A stretch of 43,367 bases of DNA from Oscillospiraceae bacterium (GCA_015068165.1 SVKZ01000006.1:1-43367), one strand, 5' to 3'. Counted from the first letter of the stretch, positions 8,241 through 15,475 are shown. Notes: generated by a model not told the origin, from the sequence alone. Numbers and translations are program-made.

Positions 8241-9110
8241 ATGATCGACGTTTGCGATATTCATATAATGAAACCGCTCCTTGCGGAGCACGGCTTCCAC
8301 TTTTCCAAAGCCAAGGGGCAGAATTTTCTGATTTCCCGGTGGGTGCCGGAGCGGATTGCCGAGGATGCGGGGGTGGACGAAACTGCCGGGGTACTGGAAA
8401 TCGGTCCGGGCATCGGCCCGCTGACCCAGCAGCTTTGCCTGCGGGCAAAAAAGGTCTGCGCCGTGGAGCTGGATCAACGCTTAAAGCCTATTTTGGACTT
8501 GACGGTGGGCGAATTTTCCAATTTGGAAATTATTTGGGATGATGTACTGAAGCAGGATGTAGCGGCGCTGGTAAAAGAGAAATTTGCGGGGCTGCGGCCT
8601 ATGGCCTGCGCCAATTTGCCCTATTATATTACCTCTCCCATTCTCTCGGCGCTTTTGGAAGCGGAATGCTTCGACTCCGTTACCGTTATGGTGCAAAAAG
8701 AGGTGGCACAGCGGATTGCGGCCAAGCCGGGGACAGCGGATTACAGCGCATTTACGGTGTTCTGCCAGTATTATGCTGTGCCGGAGCTGCTTTTTGATGT
8801 GCCTGCCGGGTGCTTTTTGCCCCAGCCTAAGGTAACCTCTGCGGTCATTACCCTGAAAACAAGAAAAGAGAAGCCCTGGGAGATTTTGGATGAAAATGTT
8901 TTCTTCCGGGTGGTGAAGGCGAGCTTTGCTATGCGGAGAAAGACGCTCCAAAACGGTCTTGCTTCCGGCTTCCCGGAATTGGGAAAGATTGGGGCAGGGG
9001 AGATTATCGAAAGCTGCGGCTTCCCTGCCACAGTTCGGGGGGAAACCCTGGATATCGGACAGTTTGCCGCCCTTGCCAATGCCATTGTAAGGAGAAGAAA
9101 CGGTGATTGA
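8241..9110 (+). CDS. rsmA: 16S rRNA dimethyladenosine transferase RsmA/KsgA
   Basis: 289-residue SAM-dependent methyltransferase that dimethylates the two adjacent adenines in the 3-prime terminal helix of 16S rRNA during 30S maturation. The family start FSKAKGQNFLIS is at about residue 22, the SAM-binding loop LEIGPGIGPLTQ follows near residue 50, and the catalytic motif NLPYYITSPI is near residue 125. The C-terminal domain contains the expected FAMRRKTLQNGL. Start at 8241 follows AAAGGCGGG. The gene overlaps the next one by eight bases, indicating coupling. Confidence 0.95.
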   Translation: MIDVCDIHIMKPLLAEHGFHFSKAKGQNFLISRWVPERIAEDAGVDETAGVLEIGPGIGPLTQQLCLRAKKVCAVELDQRLKPILDLTVGEFSNLEIIWDDVLKQDVAALVKEKFAGLRPMACANLPYYITSPILSALLEAECFDSVTVMVQKEVAQRIAAKPGTADYSAFTVFCQYYAVPELLFDVPAGCFLPQPKVTSAVITLKTRKEKPWEILDENVFFRVVKASFAMRRKTLQNGLASGFPELGKIGAGEIIESCGFPATVRGETLDIGQFAALANAIVRRRNGD

Positions 9111-9789
9111 ATTTTTGCTCCTTGATTTGGACGATACGATTTTAGATTTTCATATGCAGGAAGCGGCGGCTATCCGAAAGACCTTATCTGAAGCCGGAAT
9201 AGAGCCTGCCGATGAGATTTGCGATTTATACAGCAAAATTAACCTCCGCCATTGGAAAATGCTGGAAAAGGGGGAAATCACCCGGGAAACGCTGGCCTGG
9301 CATCGCTTTCAGGAGCTTTTTGAAACCCTGGGCGTAGAAGGGAATCCGCAAAAGACCGGGGAAATCTATTGGGACCATTTAGCTTACGGGCATTACTTTT
9401 TGCCCGGCGCGGAAGCGACAGTGAAAGCCCTTGCGAAAAAGTATCAGCTTTATATGGTAACCAACGGTACAGCCCGTGTGCAGTACAGCCGGATTGCCAG
9501 CGCAGGACTTGCACCTTACTTTAAGGATATATTTGTATCCCAGGAAATCGGCGTAAACAAGCCGGAAAAAGCCTACTTTGATGCCTGTTTTGCGAAAATT
9601 CCCGGCTTTGACCGGGAAAAGGCGATCATCGTGGGTGATAGCCTCAGTTCCGATATCCGGGGCGGAAAAAATGCCGGGATAAAAACCTGCTGGGTCAATC
9701 CCAAGGGGAAAGAAGCGCCTGCGGAGAATACGCCGGATTACGAGATTAAGAGCATTACCGAGCTGGAAGAGTTACTGAAAACCTTATAA
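9103..9789 (+). CDS. YjjG-like HAD pyrimidine nucleotidase
   Basis: 228-residue HAD-superfamily phosphatase of the YjjG/YfnB type (noncanonical pyrimidine nucleoside monophosphate phosphatases). Motif I is DLDDT near residue 7, motif II is in MVTNGT near 124, motif III is the lysine of NKPEKAYFDACF, and motif IV is IIVGDSLSSDIRGG near 178. A cap domain lies between motifs I and II. The start is a GTG at 9103 inside the end of rsmA, with GGAGAAGAAACG upstream. A family role in removing damaged nucleotides is known for YjjG; the substrate here is inferred. Confidence 0.82.
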   Translation: MIEFLLLDLDDTILDFHMQEAAAIRKTLSEAGIEPADEICDLYSKINLRHWKMLEKGEITRETLAWHRFQELFETLGVEGNPQKTGEIYWDHLAYGHYFLPGAEATVKALAKKYQLYMVTNGTARVQYSRIASAGLAPYFKDIFVSQEIGVNKPEKAYFDACFAKIPGFDREKAIIVGDSLSSDIRGGKNAGIKTCWVNPKGKEAPAENTPDYEIKSITELEELLKTL

Positions 9790-9825
9790 AAAGCCGCCTG
9801 TGGGAATCCCCACAGGCGGCTTTTT
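9788..9825 (+). terminator. Terminator after the rsmA-HAD operon
   Basis: 17-bp perfect inverted repeat (9788-9804 and 9809-9825) with the loop AATC, ending in TTTTT. The left arm starts within the HAD stop codon. It is nearly symmetric, so it can also work for sfsA on the other strand. Confidence 0.85.
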
Positions 9826-9846
9826 GTATGCAGTTGATAAAATGTA

Positions 9847-9943
9847 TGTCATTTCGACCGAGCGAATGCGCGTGGAGAAATCCGTCTCCAGAAGAGAACG
9901 GATCCTTCGACTTCGCATCTTCGATGCTCCGCTCAGGATGACA
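9847..9943. repeat. Intergenic palindromic repeat, TGTCAT...ATGACA type
   Basis: A 97-base non-coding block bounded by TGTCAT and ATGACA, with internal pieces (GAGAAATCCGT, GGATCCTTCGACTTCGC, GCTCAGGATGACA) typical of short dispersed repeats in gut Clostridia. A related remnant lies at 18231-18266. It is probably a MITE-like or BIME-like element; no coding capacity. Confidence 0.65.
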
Positions 9944-9952
9944 GGGAAGATA

Positions 9953-10630
9953 TTATAATTTTATCTCTACCGGGTTTTGAAGGGCCATACTGTCTGGGGT
10001 TACGGCACAGTCATAAGCGAGAATTTGTACACCGGCTGCGGCGGCTTCCCGGAGAGCTTTTCCGAAAGCCGGGTCGGTGGCATCGTTAGGGTGGAGGTAG
10101 GAAACATCGGACATTTGAATGACAAACAGCACATACGCCCCGAAGCCCTCTTTTATAAGGGCGGTCAGCTCTTTTAAGTGCTTGGCACCGCGCTGGGTGG
10201 GCGCATCGGGGAAGGCGCAAATGCCGCTATGCTCCAAAGTTACGCCTTTTACCTCTAAAAAGCACATTTTTCCGTCCTTTTGGAAGGAAAAATCAAAGCG
10301 GGAAGCGCCATAAGTGGTTTCCGGGCGCAAATTCTGAATTTCGCCAAGACCGCCGGCGGCTAACCACTGCATAGCGGCTTTGTTAGGGGCTTGGGAGTCC
10401 ATATTGATGAGCTGATGACCTTTTTGGACGGCAATCAGGTCAAACTGGGTCTTGCGGGCGGGGTTATCACTCTTTTCGCACCAGACGGCGGCACCGGGGG
10501 TCAGCAGTTCTTTACATCTGCCGGTGTTTTTTACGTGGCAAAGGGTTTCTTTTCCGTCTATGAGGATATGGGCGATAAAGCGGTTTGGGCGTGAGAGGAA
10601 AATGCCCGGCACAATGTTTTTGTAAAGCAT
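9953..10630 (-). CDS. sfsA: SfsA family DNA/RNA nuclease
   Basis: 225-residue SfsA protein. The N-terminal OB-like part (residues 1-80) includes FIAHILIDGKETLCHVKNTGR, and the C-terminal restriction-endonuclease-like fold includes SRFDFSFQKDGKMCFLEVKG with the catalytic D and ExK residues, followed by FPDAPTQRGAKHLKEL. SfsA was named as a sugar fermentation stimulator in E. coli; the fold and motif indicate a nuclease. ATG at 10630 is preferred because TAGGAG sits five bases upstream; a GTG two codons earlier overlaps that site. Convergent with the HAD gene across the repeat at 9847. Confidence 0.9.
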   Translation of the reverse strand: MLYKNIVPGIFLSRPNRFIAHILIDGKETLCHVKNTGRCKELLTPGAAVWCEKSDNPARKTQFDLIAVQKGHQLINMDSQAPNKAAMQWLAAGGLGEIQNLRPETTYGASRFDFSFQKDGKMCFLEVKGVTLEHSGICAFPDAPTQRGAKHLKELTALIKEGFGAYVLFVIQMSDVSYLHPNDATDPAFGKALREAAAAGVQILAYDCAVTPDSMALQNPVEIKL

Positions 10631-10711
10631 AGACACTCCTATAAATTGGGGATTGCAAATTGTTAATAATATGTTAAAATATGATTAAATCAAAAGAAAA
10701 GGAGAATACCT

Positions 10712-11476
10712 ATGGAACTTTGGACCAAAGAACACGCCATTACCGTTCTGCCTGCATTGGCGGGAATGCTGATTTTGTGCGTGGTACTTCGCCTGACCCT
10801 GCAGAAAAAATCCTTAGAAACCCGTATGCTTCCCCTGAAAATTCTTGGTGTGCTGATCGTTCTTTTGGAGATTGGCAAACAGCTCACTTCCTTCTCTCAA
10901 GGGTATGATCTGTACCACATTCCTCTGCACTACTGCTCTCTGTTTATTTTTATGATCCCGATTATGGCCTTTTACCGGGGCAAGCATCAGGATAAGGTGG
11001 GCGGCATTACCGCTGCGCTCTGCGGCGCAGAGTTTATTATGATGATCATTTATCCTAACCTGATCTACGGCGCTTGGAACGTTCGGGATTACTTTAAGGG
11101 CTTTTTTGATTTCCATACGGTAACGGTGCATCTGCTGATTATGCTGGGATTTTTGCTGATTCCTACGCTGGATTTGCACACACCTGCAAAAAAAGGTGAG
11201 CAGAAGGCCGTTATTATCTTTATTTTGTGCTTCTGCGCGGTGTCCGCAACAGCTGCACAGCTGCTGGAAACCAATTATAATAACTTCTATGTATGCAATA
11301 TCCCGCCTCTGGAGAGTTTACGGCAGGCGGTGGAAAGCGTTACAGGCGTATTGGTGGCAAAGATTTTCTATGTGCTGTGCGTAACCGTAATGGATGTTTT
11401 GTTTACCGTTGGCGCTTACTGGGCATACAGAGGCCTGCGCCGTTTGGTTGCCGGAAAGACCGCTACACCGGTGTAA
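10712..11476 (+). CDS. YwaF/TMEM164-like integral membrane protein (third copy)
   Basis: 254 residues, about seven membrane helices. The family pattern is clear: YDLYHIPLHYCSLFIFMIPI near residue 65, with the histidine and YCSL element seen across YwaF proteins, then ITAALCGAEFIMMIIYPN and FHTVTVHLLIMLGFLLI. Start at 10712 follows AAAGGAGAATACC. Its 3-prime end overlaps the convergent 75-codon gene by 14 bases. It is the third member in the window, not adjacent to the pair at 4-6 kb and shorter than them. Function unknown. Confidence 0.7.
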   Translation: MELWTKEHAITVLPALAGMLILCVVLRLTLQKKSLETRMLPLKILGVLIVLLEIGKQLTSFSQGYDLYHIPLHYCSLFIFMIPIMAFYRGKHQDKVGGITAALCGAEFIMMIIYPNLIYGAWNVRDYFKGFFDFHTVTVHLLIMLGFLLIPTLDLHTPAKKGEQKAVIIFILCFCAVSATAAQLLETNYNNFYVCNIPPLESLRQAVESVTGVLVAKIFYVLCVTVMDVLFTVGAYWAYRGLRRLVAGKTATPV

Positions 11477-11690
11477 AAATGAATTTTTGGATCAGTCCGT
11501 CGCAATCGGCGTGAACGATTACAGTGCCGTCTTCCTTTTCTTCTGCGGAAAGGGAGACGGCGTTTCCTTTGAGAAGCGAGTTTACATAACTTTTCGGGTC
11601 GTCGGTCTCCACCTCTTCAAAAAATATATCCCGCATTTGGTTATTGGGGCAAAGATTTTTGATTTCACGGACGAGTTCGTATTCTGCCAT
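11463..11690 (-). CDS. Conserved hypothetical small protein
   Basis: 75 residues, beginning MAEYELVREIKNLCPNNQMR. Start at 11690 is chosen for AAAGGCGGTGG upstream; the frame extends 11 codons further without a better site. Acidic, with a mixed alpha/beta pattern (EEVETDDPKSYVNSL; then alternating hydrophobic residues in GTVIVHADCDGLIQKF), no membrane segment and no recognised motif. I believe similar short proteins occur in other Clostridia but cannot name a family. Confidence 0.6.
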   Translation of the reverse strand: MAEYELVREIKNLCPNNQMRDIFFEEVETDDPKSYVNSLLKGNAVSLSAEEKEDGTVIVHADCDGLIQKFIFTPV

Positions 11691-11723
11691 TTTGCCACCG
11701 CCTTTCTGCAAATAGTATAACAA

Positions 11724-11752
11724 ACCGCCGTCCTTTTTGCAAGAACGGCGGT
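11724..11752. terminator. Hairpin terminator between small genes
   Basis: 8-bp arms (11724-11731 and 11745-11752) around a 13-base loop. T-rich tails follow on both strands (CTTTTGTG plus; TTTGTTATA minus). It lies 74 bases past the stop of the minus-strand XRE gene at 11826 and is most likely that operon's terminator. Confidence 0.55.
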
Positions 11753-11825
11753 CTTTTGTGAATTCGACAAATTTTGCAGGGGAGGGGCTGTATAATTGGG
11801 TCGAGTGGGGATATTTTTCCGATTA

Positions 11826-12068
11826 TTATACGCCAAGGAGTTCCTCGTAGGATATGCGCAACACCTGCGCAAAATATACAAGTTCAATATCTGTTACAAA
11901 TCGTTTGCCTGCTTCAATCCGCTGAACGGCATTTTTATCAATATCCAAACCGGCAAGCTGTAACATATCTGCAAGCTGACGCTGAGATTTTCCCATCGTT
12001 TTGCGGCATAGAGCAATGACCTTTCCACAACGGTTAGCGCGTCCATCCAGGGCTTTGTTTGTGAACAT
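11826..12068 (-). CDS. XRE-family HTH regulator (short)
   Basis: 80 residues made almost entirely of a lambda-repressor-like helix-turn-helix: KVIALCRKTMGKSQRQLADM, then the recognition stretch DIDKNAVQRIEAGKRFVTDIEL, then FAQVLRISYEELLG. No additional domain, so it is probably a small DNA-binding regulator acting as a dimer. Three bases separate it from the upstream XRE gene (12072-12275), so the two regulators form an operon. Two different single-domain HTH proteins in tandem suggest a switch, but no partner toxin or cargo is adjacent. Confidence 0.8.
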   Translation of the reverse strand: MFTNKALDGRANRCGKVIALCRKTMGKSQRQLADMLQLAGLDIDKNAVQRIEAGKRFVTDIELVYFAQVLRISYEELLGV

Positions 12069-12071
12069 AGA

Positions 12072-12275
12072 TCAATCTTCCGTTATAATGAGCAGTTCAT
12101 TGGGTGTGCAGTCAAAAAGCTGACACATGGCCTCAATGTTTTCGTACTGAATGGACTTAGTTTCATTGTTGATCATTTTGTTAAAGTTCTGATAGCTCAT
12201 ACCAAGCTGCTTATATAACCAGTATTTAGTCTTTCCCTGCTTTTTCAGCAAAGCTAATGCGTTGAGTTTTATCAT
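12072..12275 (-). CDS. XRE-family HTH regulator (YozG-like)
   Basis: 67 residues. A helix-turn-helix covers residues 5-55 (LALLKKQGKTKYWLYKQLGM, then FNKMINNETKSIQYENIEAM), ending CQLFDCTPNELLIITE. This is the small Cro-like type often found in Firmicutes. Start at 12275 is preferred (GGGAGCATATCTT upstream); an in-frame ATG six codons earlier would place the ribosome binding site inside the coding region. It is the first gene of a two-regulator operon, divergent from the Cys-rich gene at 12391, so it may regulate the shared intergenic region. Confidence 0.8.
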   Translation of the reverse strand: MIKLNALALLKKQGKTKYWLYKQLGMSYQNFNKMINNETKSIQYENIEAMCQLFDCTPNELLIITED

Positions 12276-12328
12276 AAGATATGCTCCCATCACTTATGTT
12301 TTGATGCGATAATATCTTAGGTTTTCTC

Positions 12329-12357
12329 TTTACACATAGACTTTTGCATTATATAAT
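12329..12357 (+). promoter_or_regulatory. Promoter of the Cys-rich small gene
   Basis: TTTACA (12329-12334), 17-base spacer, TATAAT (12352-12357). The start codon at 12391 follows about 27 bases after the expected transcription start. Confidence 0.6.
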
Positions 12358-12390
12358 GTTAAAATAATATAAAAATACAGGGGTGTTTTT

Positions 12391-12591
12391 GTGATTATAG
12401 ATGTAACAGGGGTTGTTTTGACGCCGGGGAATGGGGGAAAGAATTGCCTTGGGAACGGAGAATATCCGGGAATTGAATGTTGCTGCGACGAATGTGATTA
12501 TATGCAGTGTTGTTTAGAGAACAAGGATGATTGGCGGTGCATAAGCTGCAAGGATGAGTCTTGTTGGCGAAGAATCCAAAGAATGTACTAG
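12391..12591 (+). CDS. Cysteine-rich small protein
   Basis: 66 residues starting with GTG at 12391, after AGGGGTG and a good promoter. It begins MIIDVTGVVLTPGNGGKNC and contains ten cysteines, clustered as ECCCDECDYMQCCLE and then RCISCKDESCWRR. No signal peptide and no membrane segment. The cysteine spacing would suit metal or Fe-S binding in the cytoplasm; this is inference. I do not recognise a named family, although the promoter, ribosome binding site and composition make it more than a chance frame. Immediately followed by a dispersed repeat and a strong terminator. Confidence 0.65.
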   Translation: MIIDVTGVVLTPGNGGKNCLGNGEYPGIECCCDECDYMQCCLENKDDWRCISCKDESCWRRIQRMY

Positions 12592-12626
12592 GAGATTGCC
12601 ACGTCGCGTTGCTCCTCGCAATGACA
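12592..12626. repeat. Short intergenic repeat, GATTGCCACGTCGC type
   Basis: 35 bases reading GAGATTGCCACGTCGC then CTCCTCGCAATGACA, a half-palindrome (GATTGC / GCAAT) recognisable as a dispersed repeat of gut Clostridia. Non-coding. Confidence 0.5.
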
Positions 12627-12651
12627 CACCTTTGTGGGAACTGCATAAAAC

Positions 12652-12689
12652 AACCGACCCCGGTGGATTTCTCCACCGGGGTCGGTTTT
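12652..12689. terminator. Strong bidirectional terminator
   Basis: Perfect 16-bp hairpin (12652-12667 and 12672-12687) with a four-base loop and TTTT tail. It ends the Cys-rich gene on the plus strand and probably degV on the minus strand, whose stop is 40 bases away. Confidence 0.8.
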
Positions 12690-12729
12690 CAGAGGGTAGT
12701 ATATGTAAAGGAGAGAAAATGAGCAAAAA

Positions 12730-13593
12730 TTATCTGTGCTTGCCGATGAAAAACAGGGCGATGGTGCCGGGACCGGAATGGGAACCGATCACAGGGCCGA
12801 TTTTTGTCAGCAGGGTGGTTTTGCCCCCTTGCTTTTCCAGCAAATCCACAAGAATTCTGGCATCCTCTTCGCAGTCGCCGTGGCTGATGAAGATGGGGGT
12901 ATTCTTTTCTTCATAAGAAAGCTCGGCGTACTTATTGGCAAGTGCTTCGATGGCCTTTTTTCTGCCACGGGCGGTGGAGACCTTAATTAAGTGCCCTTCG
13001 CTGTCCATTTGCAGAACGGGCTTAATGCCTAAAAGACCGCCGGCAAAAGCTACCAGGGGGCTGACCCGTCCGCCCCGCTTCAAGTATTCCAGGTCATCTA
13101 CGATGAACCAGATACAGTGCTGGGGAACGAGACTTTCTAAGTATGCGGCATTTTCTTCCAGGGAAGCGCCGGCTTTTTTCTTTTCAACTGCCATATAGGT
13201 CATCAGACCGCCGCCGGCAGAGGCTGCCAGAGTGTCCACAATGATGATTTTGCGGTCGGGGAACTGCTCTTTCAGATCCTCGGCTGCCATATGGGCGCAG
13301 CTGACGGTAGTGCTGAGGCCGGAGGAGAAGGCAACATACAAAATGTCCTTGCCCTTCTGCAAAATGGGGGTAAACGCACGGATGAAGGCATCGGTATTGA
13401 TGGCTGCGGTCTTAGCAACCGCACCTTGCCGCATCCGGTCGTAAAACTCCTTGTTGGAGATATCGGTGTCAATATAGGACTTGTCGTCTCCTTCAAAGGT
13501 GAAGGTCATATTAGCAAAGGGAACACCCCACTGGGTTAGCAGTTCGGGGGAAACGTCGCAGCAGGAGTCTGCAAAAATGATATAATCGTTCAA
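12730..13593 (-). CDS. DegV family fatty-acid-binding protein
   Basis: 287 residues of the DegV/FakB family, cytoplasmic proteins that hold a fatty acid for phosphorylation by the kinase FakA before phospholipid synthesis. Recognised by the N-terminal DYIIFADSCCDVSPEL, the lipid-pocket stretch VAFSSGLSTTVSCAHMAA near residue 90, DTLAASAGGGLM near 120, DDLEYLKRGGRVSP near 165 and a C-terminal IGSHSGPGTIALFFIG. The start is a TTG at 13593, nine bases after AAAGGA; no nearby ATG fits. It lies four bases after the marR stop, with its ribosome binding site inside marR. No fakA is in the window. Confidence 0.9.
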   Translation of the reverse strand: MNDYIIFADSCCDVSPELLTQWGVPFANMTFTFEGDDKSYIDTDISNKEFYDRMRQGAVAKTAAINTDAFIRAFTPILQKGKDILYVAFSSGLSTTVSCAHMAAEDLKEQFPDRKIIIVDTLAASAGGGLMTYMAVEKKKAGASLEENAAYLESLVPQHCIWFIVDDLEYLKRGGRVSPLVAFAGGLLGIKPVLQMDSEGHLIKVSTARGRKKAIEALANKYAELSYEEKNTPIFISHGDCEEDARILVDLLEKQGGKTTLLTKIGPVIGSHSGPGTIALFFIGKHR

Positions 13594-13597
13594 AAAA

Positions 13598-14062
13598 TCA
13601 GATCCTTTCTTGATGGGGAAGCCCCTCTTTGCAGAGGGATTGCAGGTTGGTGGCGATTAGTCCTAAGGAACGGTAAAAAACCTCCCGGTCTTCGTCGGAT
13701 AATCCGGCACCTGCCCGCTCTACAGCCAAAATTGCCCGGGAGCGGACGTGCATAGCGGCTTCTTTGCCTTTTTCTGTCAGCATTAGCTTTGCCCGGTAAC
13801 GGTTTCCACCTGCGGTGTTCCTGTGGACAAGGTCTTTGCTTTCCAAAATGGATACCATTCTGGATACGTCTGCCTTATCTTTGCCGCAAAGCTCACCCAA
13901 CTGGGCGGCAGTGATGCCGTCGGGGTAGCAGTACAGGGTGTTCAGATAAATGGCGTGGGGGCTGTTGAGTTCATATTTGGCCATTTCTTCGGCGGCCAGC
14001 TTATGCCAATAACGGTGAATTTCAGAAATGGCAAGGGAGAACCGCGCAAAACGATCAAGCAT
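13598..14062 (-). CDS. MarR family transcriptional regulator
   Basis: 154 residues with a winged-helix MarR core: ITAAQLGELCGKDKADVSRM (helix-turn-helix), ESKDLVHR and the wing with YRAKLMLTEKGKEAA. N- and C-terminal helices form the dimer interface. Start at 14062 follows GTGGAGGTTTCTT; the open frame extends upstream through the promoter and is not used. Its own promoter carries a palindromic operator (14116-14141) over the -35 box, so autorepression is likely. Being in one operon with a DegV protein, it may respond to a fatty acid or lipophilic ligand; that is inference. Confidence 0.88.
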   Translation of the reverse strand: MLDRFARFSLAISEIHRYWHKLAAEEMAKYELNSPHAIYLNTLYCYPDGITAAQLGELCGKDKADVSRMVSILESKDLVHRNTAGGNRYRAKLMLTEKGKEAAMHVRSRAILAVERAGAGLSDEDREVFYRSLGLIATNLQSLCKEGLPHQERI

Positions 14063-14105
14063 AAGAAACCTCCACATAAAAGATGTTGCTGTGTCAACTG
14101 CTGTT

Positions 14106-14141
14106 AGTATAACATCAAAATGTTGAATTGTCAACATTTTG
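14106..14141 (-). promoter_or_regulatory. marR promoter with palindromic operator
   Basis: Minus-strand TTGACA (14134-14129), 17-base spacer, TATACT (14111-14106). The perfect inverted repeat CAAAATGTTGA / TCAACATTTTG (14116-14126 and 14131-14141, four-base spacer) covers the -35 box and half the spacer. Its size and placement match a MarR dimer site that blocks RNA polymerase. Confidence 0.82.
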
Positions 14142-14154
14142 AAAAAAGATGCCT

Positions 14155-14169
14155 TTCGAGTCCGTTATC
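14155..14169 (+). repeat. Inverted copy of the tRNA-Val T-arm
   Basis: 15 bases identical to the complement of 14228-14242, the T-loop and 3-prime T-stem of tRNA-Val, placed on the far side of the tRNA terminator. See the entries at 4064 and 21040 for the same arrangement. Confidence 0.75.
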
Positions 14170-14180
14170 TGAATGCCGAT

Positions 14181-14223
14181 ACCAAAAAAGACACCACCCA
14201 ACTTGGGTGGTGTCTTTTTTGGT
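14181..14223 (-). terminator. tRNA-Val terminator
   Basis: 19-bp perfect stem (14181-14199 and 14205-14223) with a run of six T on the minus strand. The stem includes the encoded CCA end of the tRNA, so mature 3-prime end formation must open it. Confidence 0.8.
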
Positions 14224-14295
14224 GGACGATAACGGACTCGAACCGCTGACCCTGCGCACGTCAAGCGCATGCTCTACCAGCTGAGCTAATCGTCC
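14220..14295 (-). tRNA. tRNA-Val (GAC)
   Basis: 76 bases including an encoded CCA. Acceptor GGACGAT pairs with ATCGTCC; the D-arm is GCTC..GAGC and the T-loop is GGTTCGAGTCC. Anticodon stem TGCGC/GCGCA carries loop TTGACGT, giving anticodon GAC at 14262-14260. All arms close well. It lies between the marR promoter region and the substrate-binding-protein gene, transcribed toward marR. Confidence 0.95.
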
Positions 14296-14373
14296 AAGCG
14301 CTGAGTTATTATAGCAAAGGGGAGGTGCTTTGTCAACCCTTTTCTTGGCATTTTACACAGAGAATTGCCGGGG

Positions 14374-14402
14374 TTGCAAAAATTGTAATTATATGGTATA
14401 TT
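14374..14402 (+). promoter_or_regulatory. Promoter of the substrate-binding protein gene
   Basis: TTGCAA (14374-14379), 17-base spacer, TATATT (14397-14402). The imperfect palindrome TGGTATATTGTGTACCA overlaps the -10 box and could be an operator; weak evidence. Confidence 0.65.
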
Positions 14403-14445
14403 GTGTACCATCTTTTCCTGGCAGAAAGCAAAATGAGGAAAGCTT

Positions 14446-15363
14446 ATGAAAAAATTCCGTTTACTAATTTGCGCTATTGTCCTGTCGGTTTTGATTTTGG
14501 GCATAGGCGGGTACTTATTAATAGATCTTGTTACACCAAAGGTTGGTCTGTGCCTTGCAGGCGCGGACAGGGATATGGAAGAAATGCTGGAGGTCGCGCT
14601 GAAACGGGCCGGATATACGGTACTGATTCAAAATGGAGAAAATGACCCGGAGTCCCAAAACCGGCAGGTGGAAAATTTGCGCCAAAAAGGCGTAAAGCTG
14701 CTGATTGTACAGCCGGTAGACCCTGCCGATACGGCGGCGGTTTTGGAAAAGGCGGCGGAAACGCCGGTGCTGTTTATTGGCGCAGAGCCGGAAAATTTGG
14801 GCGAAAGCTATTTTGCAGGCTGGAATACACAGACGCTTGGGCGTATGCAGGCAGAACTGTTGGAGCGCTATTTTACCAAAGCAGATGTCAACGGCGACCG
14901 GTATGTAGATTATATGATTCTTTCTGCATCGGATAACAGCGTATATTTCCGGGCGGTGGAGGAAGCCGCCGACGCATATGAAACCGTCAAGCTGGAGAAA
15001 ACGGTTTGCGATGGCACTGCCGACGGGGCGAAAGAAATCTGCAAACAGGCTTTTTCCAAGTACGGGCGGGATTTGGAGCTGATATTCTGCGATAGCAGCG
15101 CCCTGGCGCTGGGGGCTATGGAAGCCGTTCGGGAGAACGGACGCACACCGGGTCGGGATGTGATTATTATTGGCGCCGGTATAGAAAAAGCAAGCCAAGA
15201 GGCTATCCGCACAGGCGCCGTTACTGCGGCGCTGGTGGAGGACGCAGAAGCTTTGTGCCAGCAGATTGTCCAAACGGTCAAAAATTTGCTCAGCGGCAAA
15301 GAAACAGAGCAAAAAAACTATGTCGACTACAAGGTTATTACCCACGAAAATGTAAACGCATAA
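14446..15363 (+). CDS. Membrane-anchored type I periplasmic-binding-like protein
   Basis: 305 residues. An uncleaved-looking N-terminal helix (residues 5-28, LLICAIVLSVLILGIGGYLL) is followed by a sugar-binding fold of the RbsB/MglB/LacI-core type: KVGLCLAGADRDMEEMLEVAL, QNRQVENLRQKGVKLLIVQP, VDPADTAAVLEKA, then ICKQAFSKYGRDLELIFCD and DVIIIGAGIEKASQEAIRTG. No lipobox cysteine is seen after the helix, so it is probably anchored by the helix. No ABC permease or ATPase is adjacent, making it an orphan; it could feed a distant transporter or act as a sensor. Start at 14446 follows GAGGAAAGCTT. Confidence 0.78.
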   Translation: MKKFRLLICAIVLSVLILGIGGYLLIDLVTPKVGLCLAGADRDMEEMLEVALKRAGYTVLIQNGENDPESQNRQVENLRQKGVKLLIVQPVDPADTAAVLEKAAETPVLFIGAEPENLGESYFAGWNTQTLGRMQAELLERYFTKADVNGDRYVDYMILSASDNSVYFRAVEEAADAYETVKLEKTVCDGTADGAKEICKQAFSKYGRDLELIFCDSSALALGAMEAVRENGRTPGRDVIIIGAGIEKASQEAIRTGAVTAALVEDAEALCQQIVQTVKNLLSGKETEQKNYVDYKVITHENVNA

Positions 15364-15371
15364 AGGTTTCG

Positions 15372-15400
15372 GCGGCTTCTTTCTAAAAGAGGCCGCTTTT
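15372..15400 (+). terminator. Terminator
   Basis: 11-bp stem with one G-T pair (15372-15382 and 15386-15396) followed by TTTT, eight bases after the binding-protein stop. Confidence 0.7.
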
Positions 15401-15412
15401 CAAAGTTATGGT

Positions 15413-15441
15413 TTACAGATGTACTGTTTTTGTGGTATGAT
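15413..15441 (+). promoter_or_regulatory. Exonuclease gene promoter
   Basis: TTACAG (15413-15418), 17-base spacer, TATGAT (15436-15441), about 27 bases before the start codon counted from the expected transcription start. Confidence 0.6.
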
Positions 15442-15475
15442 AGGAAAGATAACAGAAAACTGAGGTTTTAACTAT

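Noticed and set aside
12719-12916. Well-placed AAAGGAG and ATG starting a 66-codon plus-strand frame inside degV
   Set aside because: The frame is antisense to the end of degV, a clear gene; its residues are a shadow. The start may be a leftover of a lost gene, but nothing supports a product.
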